Assembly: GCA_035551995.1 (NCBI GenBank)
Contig: DASZME010000045.1
Location: 1-56,663, forward strand
Direction: 5' to 3'
DNA from: RYN-428 sp035551995
GTDB taxonomy: Bacteria; Planctomycetota; Phycisphaerae; Tepidisphaerales; Tepidisphaeraceae
Length of the DNA stretch: 56,663 nucleotides
The notes below the pieces were generated by a model. The model saw only the letters and a program-made list of their open reading frames with translations, searched no databases and was not told the origin of the DNA. This document shows positions 43,565-53,393 of the stretch, piece by piece (the first letter of the stretch is position 1; each line of letters opens with the position of its first letter). Both the position numbers and the translations under genes were made by a program.

Positions 43565-45865
43565 CTACGCCAGCCGCATTCCCGACGGGTTCTTTGGCTC
43601 AAACTGGACCGGCGTGCTGGAAGGGGGGTACGAAATACGGCCGTGGTAGATGCCGAGGATCGTCTTCATCATGGAATGCTCGATCTGCTCCAATTGCCGC
43701 ATCGTCAGATCGCAGTCGTCGAATTGGCCGTCGAGAAGACGCTTCATCGCAAGATCATGTACGAGCGATTCAACCCGGCTGGCGGTCGGGTCGGCGAGGG
43801 TGCGCGAGGCGCTCTCGACGCAATCGGCCAGCATGACGATGGCGACTTCCCTGGTCTTGGGGCGCGGGCCGTCGTAGCGGAACTGGTGGTCTTTTATCTC
43901 CGGGCCGCCCGGGTCCGTCTGGCCTTGCTGGTTGCATGCCTGATGATAGAAATATTCGACCAGCGTCGTGCCATGATGCTGCTGGATGAAAGGAAAGATC
44001 GACGCGGGAAGATTATATTCCTTGGCAAGCTCGACGCCGTCTTTTACATGGCCGGTGATGATGAGGAACGAGACGTTGGGCGTGAGATTGATGTGGCGGT
44101 TCTCGCGGCCCGCCTGATTCTCGATGAAATACTCGGGCTTGTTGATCTTTCCGACATCGTGGTAGTAGGAAGCGACGCGGCAAAGCAGGGCGTTGGCGCC
44201 GATCGCTTCGGCGGCGGCTTCGGAGATCATGCCGACCTGCTGGCTGTGGTTGTAGGTGCCGGGGGCTTCCATCGCCAGTCGGCGCAAAAGGGGCTGGCTT
44301 GGATCGGCCAATTCGAGCAGGGTCATGCTCGTGGTAATCCGGAACATTTTTTCCACGAAGGGTAGGATACCCAGAACGATGAATCCCGCCGTCAGGCCCG
44401 AAGCGCCGGCCAGAAGGCAGTTCTGCTCGATATAGCTCCAGGTGTCGAAGGCCAGGAGTCCGGTGGCGGCGGTGACGGCGGCCATCGCCAGCGCGGTGGC
44501 GCCGCCCACTTCGACCAGCTTGCTGCGGGTGCGGATGTCGTCGAGCAGGAAACAGGCGGTCATCACGCCGACCCAGATCAGAATGAAAAAGGCGACGCCT
44601 TGATCCAGCGCGATGGTCGCCAGGAGCCCGTGCAGCCCGCCGATGCCGATCGCGGTGCGCTGGTCGTACCCGATGGCGAGGATCATCGCCACCAGTAGCG
44701 TCGGCGCCGTACCGAAAAGATAGAGCGGTCCGGTGCCGATCGCGGCGATCTGGTTCAGCAGCAGCATCGATAAGAGCAAAGCCGCGATCGCGATAGCGCG
44801 AGCGTGATTGGTCGTTACCTTCGGCTGGTAATGGCCCATGTAAAAGCAAAGCACGCAGGTCACGGCCAGCACGATGCCCATGACGCCAAGGCGGGCTTTC
44901 CACTTGTAGTTCTTGAGGCTGTCGATGTAAGCCTGGTGCTCGGCGCGAAGCAATCGCCAGCCCGCTTCATCGAGAGGGCGGGTGGTGGATTTGAAGACCA
45001 GCACCTCGTCGGCGCCGTAAGTGACTTCGCCTTCGGAATCGGGAACCTCGGCGGCGGCCTTGGTATGTGCCTCGGCGGTGGCGGCTTCGTCCAGCTTGTA
45101 GTTCGGCTGAAGCGACGCGAGGGTGAAGTTGACGATCTGCGGTTGCAACGCCAGCGAAAACTGCTTTTGGGCGGCGTTGGACAGCAGATTGCGGAGTTCA
45201 GGGCTGCCGAGCGTGACGGTTCGGCTGGGGTCCAGTTCGCCCTCGGAGGCGATCTTGATATTGCGGCCGCGGATGCGGATATCGACCTTCCTGTCATCCT
45301 CGTCCAATATGATGATCGGCCATTCGCGCCCCGAGGCGCCCATCCGGTACGACTTCAACTCATCGATGTAATTGGTGACCCGGCGCACATAATCGTCGTG
45401 ATGCGCCGGCGTGGCGAAATCGCGCAGCTTGGTCGCGGCGCCGCCGTCAAGAATGCCTTTCAGGTCCGGCGGCAACTCGCCGGGCGCGGCGACCACGCGA
45501 TCGGGCAACTGCAAGAGCCGGCTTTCGACGTCCAGCCATACGTCTTCAGTCTTGTTGTTCTTTGAATAAACGCGCGGCTGACGGGCGGCGGTTTCACGGC
45601 GCTTTTCTTCAAGGCGATCCGGATCCTTATAAACGAACTTCACCCGGCTCACGATGTCGTGATGCAGCCACTGATTCGGCCGATACGGCACCACGTTCTG
45701 CCGAAGCATCAGAATCAGTGAGGCGACGATAAAAAACCCCGCGGCGATGCACAGCGACACCGGCAACCCGCGCCGGCGCATTCCCTGCCAATCGATCCAT
45801 TCCGAATCGGGGCGATTCTTGCGGATTTCGGCCCGCCGGGAGCGGCTTTTATCTGGGGACGGCAT
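43565..45865 (-). CDS. 7TM-HD membrane hydrolase, PgpH-like c-di-AMP phosphodiesterase
   Basis: A 766-residue membrane protein with one N-terminal helix, a long extracytoplasmic 7TMR-HDED domain (about 60-360), seven further membrane helices, and a cytosolic HD domain. The HD pair is H569-D570 in 'YYHDVGKINKPEY', with another metal-binding His in 'NHSQQVGM'. In Bacillus and Listeria the homologue PgpH degrades c-di-AMP. The start at 45865 is chosen because the longer frame begins with a TTG overlapping the phoH stop and adds 21 non-conserved-looking residues; neither has a good ribosome site. It follows phoH, the usual neighbour. Confidence 0.9.
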   Translation of the reverse strand: MPSPDKSRSRRAEIRKNRPDSEWIDWQGMRRRGLPVSLCIAAGFFIVASLILMLRQNVVPYRPNQWLHHDIVSRVKFVYKDPDRLEEKRRETAARQPRVYSKNNKTEDVWLDVESRLLQLPDRVVAAPGELPPDLKGILDGGAATKLRDFATPAHHDDYVRRVTNYIDELKSYRMGASGREWPIIILDEDDRKVDIRIRGRNIKIASEGELDPSRTVTLGSPELRNLLSNAAQKQFSLALQPQIVNFTLASLQPNYKLDEAATAEAHTKAAAEVPDSEGEVTYGADEVLVFKSTTRPLDEAGWRLLRAEHQAYIDSLKNYKWKARLGVMGIVLAVTCVLCFYMGHYQPKVTTNHARAIAIAALLLSMLLLNQIAAIGTGPLYLFGTAPTLLVAMILAIGYDQRTAIGIGGLHGLLATIALDQGVAFFILIWVGVMTACFLLDDIRTRSKLVEVGGATALAMAAVTAATGLLAFDTWSYIEQNCLLAGASGLTAGFIVLGILPFVEKMFRITTSMTLLELADPSQPLLRRLAMEAPGTYNHSQQVGMISEAAAEAIGANALLCRVASYYHDVGKINKPEYFIENQAGRENRHINLTPNVSFLIITGHVKDGVELAKEYNLPASIFPFIQQHHGTTLVEYFYHQACNQQGQTDPGGPEIKDHQFRYDGPRPKTREVAIVMLADCVESASRTLADPTASRVESLVHDLAMKRLLDGQFDDCDLTMRQLEQIEHSMMKTILGIYHGRISYPPSSTPVQFEPKNPSGMRLA

Positions 45866-45924
45866 AAAAATTATTTCTTGTACCGATCCTCGACGGAACA
45901 GATCGGAAAACAACGCACTCCCGA

Positions 45925-46872
45925 TCAATCCTTTGCTCTCTCGTAGGCACTGACAATATTCTGCACAAGGCGATGGCGCACAATGTCGGATTTTTCCAGA
46001 ATCACGGTCGCGATCCCTTTGATGCCCTGCAACTTATCCAGCGCATCGTCGAGGCCGCTGCGGACGTTGGCCGGCAGATCGACCTGGCTGGGATCGCCGG
46101 TGATGATCATCTTCGAATCATGGCCCAGTCGAGTCAGGAACATCAGCATCTGCGAGGGCGTTGTATTCTGCGCTTCGTCGAGGATGACGACGCTCTCATT
46201 GAGCGTTCGCCCGCGCATGAACGCGAGCGGGATCACCTCGATGACGTCGTTGACCATGAATCGCTTAACCTGCTCGAAATCCATCATGTCGTTCAGGGCG
46301 TCTAGCAGCGGGCGCAAATAGGGATTGACCTTGGCCTGCAGATCGCCGGGTAAAAAGCCCAGGCGTTCCCCGGCTTCGACCGCCGGCCGAGCGAGCACGA
46401 CCCGCCGCACCTGCCCATGCTTGAGCATATTCGCCGCCGCGGCAACCGCCAGGTACGTCTTACCCGTACCCGCCGGCCCAACGCAAAAAGTCAGGTCGTT
46501 GGCGATGACCGCTTCAAGATATCGTTTTTGGCCCTCTGTTTTGGGCTTGATCGCGTGGCCTTTGGCATAAACGTCGATGGCGTCGGCGCTCTGCTCGCGA
46601 TTGACCTCGACGGCTTGCCCGATGGCCTGGCCGACGTCTTCCATGCTAAGCCAATCCTGGCGCCGAAGCTTGCGCTGCATCTGTTCGAGGACCGCCGACG
46701 CCTTGGCGACTTGTTCGCGTTCGCCGGTGATGCGGATTTCATCTTCGCGGGCGGCAAGCTGAACGCCGAACGTATCGCGAATCATGCGCAGATACCGATC
46801 GGCCGACCCAAAAAGGGCCAGTTTTTTCTCGGGATGTTCCAGGGCAACGCTTACGTTCACGGCTTGAGGCAT
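45925..46872 (-). CDS. PhoH-family ATPase (YbeZ-like)
   Basis: A 315-residue protein with a KH-like N-terminal domain and a PhoH P-loop ATPase domain. Walker A GPAGTGKT is at 132-139, Walker B 'VVILDEAQN', and the downstream 'ITGDPSQVDLP' is diagnostic. PhoH-type proteins are RNA helicase or ATPases that act with YbeY in rRNA maturation and quality control. It lies 152 bp downstream of cdsA and just upstream of the 7TM-HD gene, the order seen in many bacteria (phoH, pgpH, ybeY). No ybeY is next to it here. Confidence 0.93.
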   Translation of the reverse strand: MPQAVNVSVALEHPEKKLALFGSADRYLRMIRDTFGVQLAAREDEIRITGEREQVAKASAVLEQMQRKLRRQDWLSMEDVGQAIGQAVEVNREQSADAIDVYAKGHAIKPKTEGQKRYLEAVIANDLTFCVGPAGTGKTYLAVAAAANMLKHGQVRRVVLARPAVEAGERLGFLPGDLQAKVNPYLRPLLDALNDMMDFEQVKRFMVNDVIEVIPLAFMRGRTLNESVVILDEAQNTTPSQMLMFLTRLGHDSKMIITGDPSQVDLPANVRSGLDDALDKLQGIKGIATVILEKSDIVRHRLVQNIVSAYERAKD

Positions 46873-47024
46873 TACGTCCTACGGGTGGAAAAGATCATGC
46901 ACACCATCGGCGACGCACTGATTGTCTCACGTTTGTTCCCGGAAGTCGAGATTTAATGCGTCCGATAACAGGCTCGACTATGCAGAACCGCATTAAGTTG
47001 GCTAAGTGTTGAAACAGGCGCCGG

Positions 47025-47933
47025 TTATAACGATGAATGCGTGAACAAACTAAAGATCAGATATGCAAAAGGCGCCGCCAGAAGGGGGCTGTCGATGACG
47101 TCGAGCACGCCGCCGAAGCCGGGGATGAGGCGGCCGCTGTCTTTTACCTCGGCGTCGCGCTTCATCATGCTTTCGAGTAAATCGCCGGCCTGACCAATGG
47201 CGCCGAGCGTCATGCTGATGATGAATCCGCGCCGCCACCCGATGTTCATGCGATGCAGATGCGGGGCGAAGATGGCGCCGATGATGCCGGAGAAGATGAC
47301 GCCGCAGGCAAGGCCCTCCCAGGTTTTGCCGGGGCTGAGCCAGGGGATGAGTTTATGACGGCCCAGCGCTCGTCCGCCGAAGTAGGCGCCGATGTCGGTG
47401 GCTTTCACGACCACCAGGATCAGCATGACCAATCCGGTGCTTCCGACAAAGTTGGCGGATTGTTTGACGCGGATGGCCATGATGAACCATCCCAGCCCGC
47501 CGAGGTAGAGGGTGGAAAGCACGGTTCCGGCCATGTGAACGATGGCGTCCTGCGTCTGCTTGTCCCACGCCCGCCGAAGCGCCGCCAGCACCATGACGAA
47601 AACGATAATGAACGCCATCGTCGAGGCGGCGATTACTTTGAATCCGTCGAACTGGGTCAGAAACGCGTGCAACGCCAGGGCCCCCGATCCAAACGCCGAA
47701 ATAATTCGATACGGCCGCACGCGCTCGGCCGTAAACAAAACCGCCAATTCCCGCGTCGCCACCGGCAAAATAATGATCAGCAAAATAAGTAAGCCGAATC
47801 CCTGAAGACCGTGACGAAGCCCAAACATCCCCCGGCTATTCGATTGGACGACGCTATCGAGCCACAGCAGAAAATAAACTCCGCCGATCATCAGAGAGCC
47901 GAACGTGAGCCGATTTTTGAGTGCTTTTTCCAT
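47025..47933 (-). CDS. cdsA: Phosphatidate cytidylyltransferase
   Basis: A 302-residue membrane enzyme that makes CDP-diacylglycerol from phosphatidate and CTP. The signature is in the C-terminal part, 'DAEVKDSGRLIPGFGGVLD' with the following 'DSPLLAAPF', and eight or so membrane helices are visible. The 'SPGKTWEG' loop is conserved. It begins the cdsA-phoH-HD run. The 247 bases upstream (47934-48181) show small hairpins but no gene. Confidence 0.93.
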   Translation of the reverse strand: MEKALKNRLTFGSLMIGGVYFLLWLDSVVQSNSRGMFGLRHGLQGFGLLILLIIILPVATRELAVLFTAERVRPYRIISAFGSGALALHAFLTQFDGFKVIAASTMAFIIVFVMVLAALRRAWDKQTQDAIVHMAGTVLSTLYLGGLGWFIMAIRVKQSANFVGSTGLVMLILVVVKATDIGAYFGGRALGRHKLIPWLSPGKTWEGLACGVIFSGIIGAIFAPHLHRMNIGWRRGFIISMTLGAIGQAGDLLESMMKRDAEVKDSGRLIPGFGGVLDVIDSPLLAAPFAYLIFSLFTHSSL

Positions 47934-48181
47934 GCGCCCTTGTGGCGGCCCTTTGTAAGGGCGGAGCGGCGGCTTGGCAAGTTGAAAGGCTTGTATCGCC
48001 CGTCGTTCGCACCTCGGGCGCCTGACACTTCAGGCGGCTGAAACCAACTTCCACTCGCGCGGGGACGGGGGTAAAAGGCCGCCTTAAGCGTTATGTACCC
48101 CCGCAGGTCAGGCCCCAGGCGAACGTGCCTTCCGCGCACGAACCAAAACCGCAACGAGTGTTGGGAGGTCGTTCGATCCGC

Positions 48182-50638
48182 CTATCCGGCGGCCCGTGTG
48201 GTGGCTTCCGTCAGGTACGGACCTTTGGATAGGTAAGATGGAACGTCCGTCGCCGGCATGGCGCGGGCGAAGAAGTAGCCCTGCACGCTTTGGCAGCGCA
48301 TCGATCGAAGAAGATGTATCTGCGCAATCGTCTCGACCCCCTCGGCTATAACGCCGACGCTCAGGTTGCGCGCGAGCATAATGATCGCCGCCACCACCGC
48401 CACAAACTCCGGGCCGCGGGATAGATTGGCGACGAACGAACGCTCGATCTTTAGAACGTCGATGGGGAACTGGTGCAGGCTCGACAAAGAGGAATACCCG
48501 GTTCCGAAATCATCCAGATGCACGCGAAAGCCAATCTCCTTGATGTGGGCGAGAATCTTAACGGCCTCCTGCGCGTCGGCCATGACGGCGCTTTCGGTAA
48601 CTTCCAGATGAATGGCCGACGTTTCAACGCCGGTTTCAATTGCGATATCGCGAAGTTTTTCCGGGAGGTTGTGAAGCGATAACTGTGCCCTCGAGAGGTT
48701 AATGCTGATCGGCGGCGTCGCGTCCCGGCCAAGCGACTCCCACCAGATCGCAATCTGGCCGCATGCGTGGCGAAAGACCCATTCTCCAAGCGGGATGATC
48801 AGGCCAGTCTCTTCGGCCACCGGGATAAACTCGCCGGGAGCGATTATCCCATGAATGGGATGCTGCCAGCGCACCAGAGCCTCAAAACCTTCGACCTCTC
48901 CGTTCTTCAGAGATATGATCGGTTGATAGTGGAGTACAAGTTGCCCGCCCTCCAGCGCCGCGCGCAGGCCGCTTTCGAGGTCTACTTTTCGCTGCACGCG
49001 CGTTCGCATCGATTCATCGAACTTCGCGGCCCGGCCCTTGCCGGCTGATTTGGCTTCGTACATGGCCGTGTCCGCGTCACGAAGCACGTCTTCGGCGCAT
49101 TCGTGACCAAATTCACTCGTGACAATTCCGATGCTTGCGGTGCTTTTGATTTCCCGGCCGCCAAGATCGAAGGGTGCGCTCATCACGTCGAGAACACGCT
49201 GGGCCACGAGCGCGGCGTCGGCGTCATAGCGCAGACCGGTCAGAAGAATAACGAATTCATCGCCGCCCAGCCGACTGGCGGTATTCTGAGCCGAGGCATG
49301 ACTCACTGAATCGACCGCCCGCACCGTCAGCTCAAGTCGGCGCGCGATCTGGCATAGCAATTGGTCTCCGGCCTCGTGGCCGAGACTGTCATTGACCATC
49401 TTGAATCGATCAAAATCCAGGAACAGCACCGCGTAACGAAACTCGTCGTATCGCTTGTGCTGCGCGATCGTTCGCTGAATGCGGTCCAGCAGCAAAGCGC
49501 GATTGGGAAGGCCTGTCAGCTTGTCGATTCGAGCGGCGGCGCGCAGCTCCGCCTCCATCGCCTTTCGGCCGGAAATGTCGCTGTGGGTGCCCACCATGCG
49601 GAGGGGCTTTTGGTCGAGCCCGCGCCGAACGACCATTCCGCGGGCCAGAATCCACATCCAGCTTCCATCCCGGCGCCGCATGCGGCATTCGTTTACGTAC
49701 GTCGGCGTAACGCCGCTCAGATGCGATTGAAGATCAGCCAAGGCCCCCTTGAGATCGTCGGGATGGACGATGTCCATCCAGCCTTCGATTCCTTTGCCTA
49801 GTTCGTGTTCGGCGTATCCCAACATCTCCTTACATCGCTTGGAGAACTCGGTTTTGCCGGTCGATATGTCCCAATCCCAGACGCCGTCACCGGCACCTTC
49901 GAGTGCGAAGCTCCACCGCTCTTCGCTGATTCGTAGCGCCTCGTCCGAACGCTTTCGCTCGGTAATGTCACGGAATCTCCAGATGCGGCCGTAATATCTG
50001 CCGCGCTTGTCGTGGACCGGCGACGAATCGCGTTCGACGATCGTTCCGTCGAGCACTTCGATCTCGTCGCGGCTGATATCCGCCGGATGGCTGTAGAGAT
50101 AGTCTATTTTCTCCGCGAACGCCTTGGGGTTCCTGGCTCGACTGGTGACGAACCTGAGCATGGGCGCGTCGTCTTTGCGTTGGAGGAGTTCCGCCGGGAT
50201 TTGCCATATTTCCCCGAACCTGCGGTTCTGCTGCAGTTTTTTGCCGCGTTTGTCGACGATGAGAATTCCGTCCAGCGAAGATTCGATTTGCGCTTCGAAG
50301 AACGCGGTTCTCCAACGCAGCGATTCCGAGGTCCACTTTCGCTCGATCTCGACGGTCAACCCCTTGATACGCGTCTCGCCGACGTAGGGCTCGGCGTCCG
50401 CGGCGGAATCCACCGAAGGGGCGGCGCTGTGCCGGCTACCCGCGCTACGTTCGCCGTGCATTCGACGGATAACGCCGGATGCGATCGATCCGCATGCGGC
50501 CAGCGGCCGAAGAAGACTATTGGTTACGATTGATTTCAGGGCCGAAATCAGTCCCGGCTTGCCATCCCGCCCTTGATCCGCGGCGGGCGAAGCGATGCAC
50601 GGAATTGAGGGTTCAGGAAGGGTCACTGCCTCCTGCAT
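48182..50638 (-). CDS. PAS-PAS-GGDEF-EAL signalling protein
   Basis: An 818-residue protein that may make or break cyclic di-GMP. Two PAS domains (about 110-230 and 235-360) with PAC motifs 'IWRFRDITERK' and 'MVGTHSDISGRK', then GGDEF (motif GGDEF at 458-462, intact) and EAL (motif EAL at 582-584 in 'EALVRW', with 'DDFGTGYSSL' and 'EGVET' present). Both domains look catalytically competent. No membrane segment; the PAS domains should sense a cytosolic signal. About 100 leading residues are of low complexity. Confidence 0.93.
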   Translation of the reverse strand: MQEAVTLPEPSIPCIASPAADQGRDGKPGLISALKSIVTNSLLRPLAACGSIASGVIRRMHGERSAGSRHSAAPSVDSAADAEPYVGETRIKGLTVEIERKWTSESLRWRTAFFEAQIESSLDGILIVDKRGKKLQQNRRFGEIWQIPAELLQRKDDAPMLRFVTSRARNPKAFAEKIDYLYSHPADISRDEIEVLDGTIVERDSSPVHDKRGRYYGRIWRFRDITERKRSDEALRISEERWSFALEGAGDGVWDWDISTGKTEFSKRCKEMLGYAEHELGKGIEGWMDIVHPDDLKGALADLQSHLSGVTPTYVNECRMRRRDGSWMWILARGMVVRRGLDQKPLRMVGTHSDISGRKAMEAELRAAARIDKLTGLPNRALLLDRIQRTIAQHKRYDEFRYAVLFLDFDRFKMVNDSLGHEAGDQLLCQIARRLELTVRAVDSVSHASAQNTASRLGGDEFVILLTGLRYDADAALVAQRVLDVMSAPFDLGGREIKSTASIGIVTSEFGHECAEDVLRDADTAMYEAKSAGKGRAAKFDESMRTRVQRKVDLESGLRAALEGGQLVLHYQPIISLKNGEVEGFEALVRWQHPIHGIIAPGEFIPVAEETGLIIPLGEWVFRHACGQIAIWWESLGRDATPPISINLSRAQLSLHNLPEKLRDIAIETGVETSAIHLEVTESAVMADAQEAVKILAHIKEIGFRVHLDDFGTGYSSLSSLHQFPIDVLKIERSFVANLSRGPEFVAVVAAIIMLARNLSVGVIAEGVETIAQIHLLRSMRCQSVQGYFFARAMPATDVPSYLSKGPYLTEATTRAAG

Positions 50639-50720
50639 CGGCCGTTTCGCCGCAATCCTATTTTTTTGGTCTGATCTTTAATTAAGAATAAATCTTTGCG
50701 GACCGAGACGACCGGCGTCA

Positions 50721-51257
50721 TTACTTCTTCTCACTCGACGTCGGCGGATTCTGCGGCCAGTCTTCCGCGTCGCGCAGCGAATCGATCTGCTCGCGCGCAA
50801 AATGACGGCGACCCCTCCCCATGCCATGGCACCGCTTGGCGGCATGGTTCCACGCGAGCGGGCTCGCGAGGTTGCCCGACCAAAATGGCCATGTGCGGCA
50901 CTGCAGCGGCCGAACGCCGTACACCGAGCATGACTTTCGACGCGCCGGCGACGGGCCGCCGGCCAGCGCGTCGCCGGGCTGCTCTTTCAGGAAAACGCAA
51001 TCGTAATTCCCCTCCCGCGTGCGACGCTCCTTCAGGCTCATCCGGCCCGCGACTTTTCGGCAATACTTTTTTACCACCTCGGCCGCCGTCAGCTTGAGAT
51101 GCTCGGCCAGACGTTCGATTTCCACGTCGCTGATCCAGACGAATCCCGGTCCGCCGGTGCAGCAGTTCCCGCATTGGGTGCAGGTGAATTTCAACCCCTG
51201 GGCATACCACGTCTGGGTCGCGTCATCGCTCTGGCTCTGTAAAACATCAAGTTTCAT
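50721..51257 (-). CDS. YkgJ-family cysteine-cluster protein
   Basis: A 178-residue protein with the YkgJ (CxxCxxCC) motif: C26, C29, C32, C33 in 'FTCTQCGNCCTGG', and later Cys pairs ('SCSVYGVRPLQCRTWPFW'). This family probably binds an Fe-S cluster or zinc; the biochemical role is unknown. It follows the DUF421 gene by 19 bp on the same strand, so the two are probably co-transcribed. Confidence 0.9.
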   Translation of the reverse strand: MKLDVLQSQSDDATQTWYAQGLKFTCTQCGNCCTGGPGFVWISDVEIERLAEHLKLTAAEVVKKYCRKVAGRMSLKERRTREGNYDCVFLKEQPGDALAGGPSPARRKSCSVYGVRPLQCRTWPFWSGNLASPLAWNHAAKRCHGMGRGRRHFAREQIDSLRDAEDWPQNPPTSSEKK

Positions 51258-51276
51258 TTGCTTCTCTCGCTCAATC

Positions 51277-51930
51277 CTAAACGGCGTTTTGATCCATGCC
51301 GGCCTTGTCGCCGCTTCGGCTCTCCGCGCCGTTCGCGGCTGTCCGAAGCACCTTGATCTCCTCAGTCATGCTGTTGAGCAGCGTCATGATCTCGTTATGC
51401 CGGCTGCTGTCGGGCGTGGGACTTTTCTGCACGAACGTGATGGTTCCGGTCGACTCCAGAATACATCGCTCGACGTCGTGCAGCGAAGCGATCCCCTGCT
51501 TATGGGCGGCGGCCTGAAGCTGCGCATGGCTGATCAATTCTTTCTCCAGATGCTCCCTAACGACCTTCCCGTTGCGCATCAGAATAACGCCGCGCCCTTC
51601 GATCAGCCGATCGAAGTTGCGATAGCGATGTGCGATTCGCACGACGACATAATTGATCGCCAGCAAAGTGGTGGCGCCGATGATTCCGCCGATGACGGTG
51701 TTGTCGTTGCCGATGATCGCGTTTTGCACGGTGTTCGACAGCGTCAGCAGGACGATCAGGTCAAAGGCGTTGAGCTGGGCCAGTTCGCGCTTACCCGCGA
51801 GCCGCAGGCCGATCAGCAAAAATATATAGACCAGAATCGGTCGAAGCACTTTCTCCACGAGAGGCGCGTCATGGGTCAAGACGAACAGCCGGTCCCAAAG
51901 GTTCGCGTCGGCAAGCAGCAAACATAGCAT
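51277..51930 (-). CDS. DUF421 membrane protein (YetF-like)
   Basis: A 217-residue protein with three N-terminal membrane helices and a soluble C-terminal domain. The family motif 'GKRELAQLNAFDLIVLLTLS' is clear. The start at 51930 is chosen because GGAG lies seven bases before the ATG; the open frame extends 24 codons upstream without a site. Function unknown; some homologues affect stress resistance in Bacillus. A Ser/Asp/Asn-rich C-terminal tail of about 40 residues is unusual. Its divergent neighbour begins 83 bp away. Confidence 0.88.
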   Translation of the reverse strand: MLCLLLADANLWDRLFVLTHDAPLVEKVLRPILVYIFLLIGLRLAGKRELAQLNAFDLIVLLTLSNTVQNAIIGNDNTVIGGIIGATTLLAINYVVVRIAHRYRNFDRLIEGRGVILMRNGKVVREHLEKELISHAQLQAAAHKQGIASLHDVERCILESTGTITFVQKSPTPDSSRHNEIMTLLNSMTEEIKVLRTAANGAESRSGDKAGMDQNAV

Positions 51931-52013
51931 CGGCAATCTCCGTTGAATTTCAGTTCGGCCAAGTATAACCGCGCGCTTTACATTCTTCCGCATTGCCTGC
52001 ACACTCCGCCACG

Positions 52014-53021
52014 ATGTTTCAGGCGATGGACGGACGAGCCGAATCAGGCGCGATGATCATGGTGGCGGCGGCATTGCTCTACGTGGCGACCCGCATGGCG
52101 GTATACGCGCTCGCGCGCCCGGACGGATCCGACCCGGGCCGGGGAGCGCTGGGCCAATGGCTCCCGATCGCCGCGACGACGACCGTCGCGATTTTATCTC
52201 GCCGGGCGGACATCGCCGTCGCCGTGATCTTTGGAACCAGCGTGGCGTGCTTGTCATTGGTGCTGGGCTCGGCGATGTACCTGACGCCGATGCAATCGCC
52301 GCCGGTGTCGCGGAAGGTATGGCCGTTTGTTCTGCCGGCGGCCTTGTTGCCGATGATGGCGGGCTTTAGCGCCCATTTAACGTGGTGGCATGCGCTGATG
52401 CTTCTGGCGCTGGGCGGGGCGATTCTTGCCGTTTGGCGCGAATCAGCGGAGGTTGCCGAGGAACCGTCATCGCCAAGGCGTCCGCAATCCGGTTTCAAGC
52501 GGGCCATGGCGCTGGCGGCCATTGCGATCGCGTGTATCGGGGCGCATTTCGCCGTTTCGGGGGCGATCGCCGCCAATTCCTCGCCTCGATTCGGTTCGAC
52601 CGCCACGCTCGCCGCGACCGTTCTGAGCGCGCTCCTGGTGTTGCCGACGCTGGGAACCGCGTCGGCCGTGGCCCAGCGCGGAAATCCGGGCCTGGCGGTG
52701 AGCGCGCTGGTCGGCACGGTCCTTCTTAATCTTTGCCTTTTGCTGCCGATCGCGATTTTGCTTTGGTATCCATTATCGACGACGCCGGCCCGACTCGCCA
52801 ATTTTCGCGACTTCAAGTTGCCGTGGGAAAGCACCCATGCGCTGCCTTACGACGTCATGGCCTGGCGAATCGAAACCGTCATCGTCGTCGTGCTTGGCTT
52901 TGGGCTGATCCCCGCGTCGATGGGGCGATTGAAAATCGGCCGGCTCGAATCGGTTTTGCTGGTGACGGGATACGGCGTGTACGTGGTTCTGATGGCGGTC
53001 TTCGGGTTGCAGATGATTTGA
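52014..53021 (+). CDS. Membrane protein, sodium/calcium exchanger-like (degenerate)
   Basis: A 335-residue protein with nine or ten membrane segments. The two halves look like the CaCA (Na+/Ca2+ exchanger) fold: segment 2-3 'DIAVAVIFGTSVACLSLVLG' fits the exchanger alpha-1 repeat, and the end 'MGRLKIGRLESVLLVTGYG' matches the closing helix. The GSNxxN ion-binding motifs are not conserved, so transport of Na+/Ca2+ is doubtful. The start is uncertain; a TTG 21 bases upstream and later ATGs (52026, 52074) are alternatives. Confidence 0.55.
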   Translation: MFQAMDGRAESGAMIMVAAALLYVATRMAVYALARPDGSDPGRGALGQWLPIAATTTVAILSRRADIAVAVIFGTSVACLSLVLGSAMYLTPMQSPPVSRKVWPFVLPAALLPMMAGFSAHLTWWHALMLLALGGAILAVWRESAEVAEEPSSPRRPQSGFKRAMALAAIAIACIGAHFAVSGAIAANSSPRFGSTATLAATVLSALLVLPTLGTASAVAQRGNPGLAVSALVGTVLLNLCLLLPIAILLWYPLSTTPARLANFRDFKLPWESTHALPYDVMAWRIETVIVVVLGFGLIPASMGRLKIGRLESVLLVTGYGVYVVLMAVFGLQMI

Positions 53022-53075
53022 CGATAGGTGATCGGAAGGTCGCGGATCACATCGGTTGCTCCATGCTGCAACGCA

Positions 53076-53393
53076 TTACTCGAAAAGAATCGCCGCCGTT
53101 CCGGCTTTCAAATTCGCCAAAGCCGAGTTAATTTGCGGCACGAGCGGCGAAATGTCTTCGATCTTGTTGGATTTGACGCGCAAAACGATTACGGCGGGCG
53201 ACCGTCCCGCAAGTTGCTGCTGCCTCACCAGATTCTTGTCGACGATAATAAAGACATCAAAATTAGCGGCGGCATCAAGAAGTCGGCCATTGCTCAGCCC
53301 CAGCCAGTTCATCTGCTGAACCGTCCGCACATCGTGTCCGCGGAGCAATCGCGCCAGCCGCAAGGGAAGGCACTCATCCAGCAGGATTTTCAA
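53076..53393 (-). CDS. DUF5615 PIN-like protein (putative toxin)
   Basis: A 105-residue single-domain protein with a PIN/Mut7-C-like fold. The catalytic-type acidic residues are visible in 'KILLDECLP' and 'VFIIVDKNL' (usual form 'IvT.D.DF'). It shares a 4-bp overlap (ATGA) with the DUF433 gene, so they are co-translated. DUF5615 proteins are paired with DUF433 proteins in many genomes and are considered toxin-antitoxin modules, but the activity here is not shown. Confidence 0.85.
   Translation of the reverse strand: MKILLDECLPLRLARLLRGHDVRTVQQMNWLGLSNGRLLDAAANFDVFIIVDKNLVRQQQLAGRSPAVIVLRVKSNKIEDISPLVPQINSALANLKAGTAAILFE

Noticed and set aside
45866..45928. TTG start giving a 21-residue longer 7TM-HD protein
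   Set aside because: The extension overlaps the phoH stop with no proper spacing for a ribosome site; the ATG at 45865 is simpler, though not proven.
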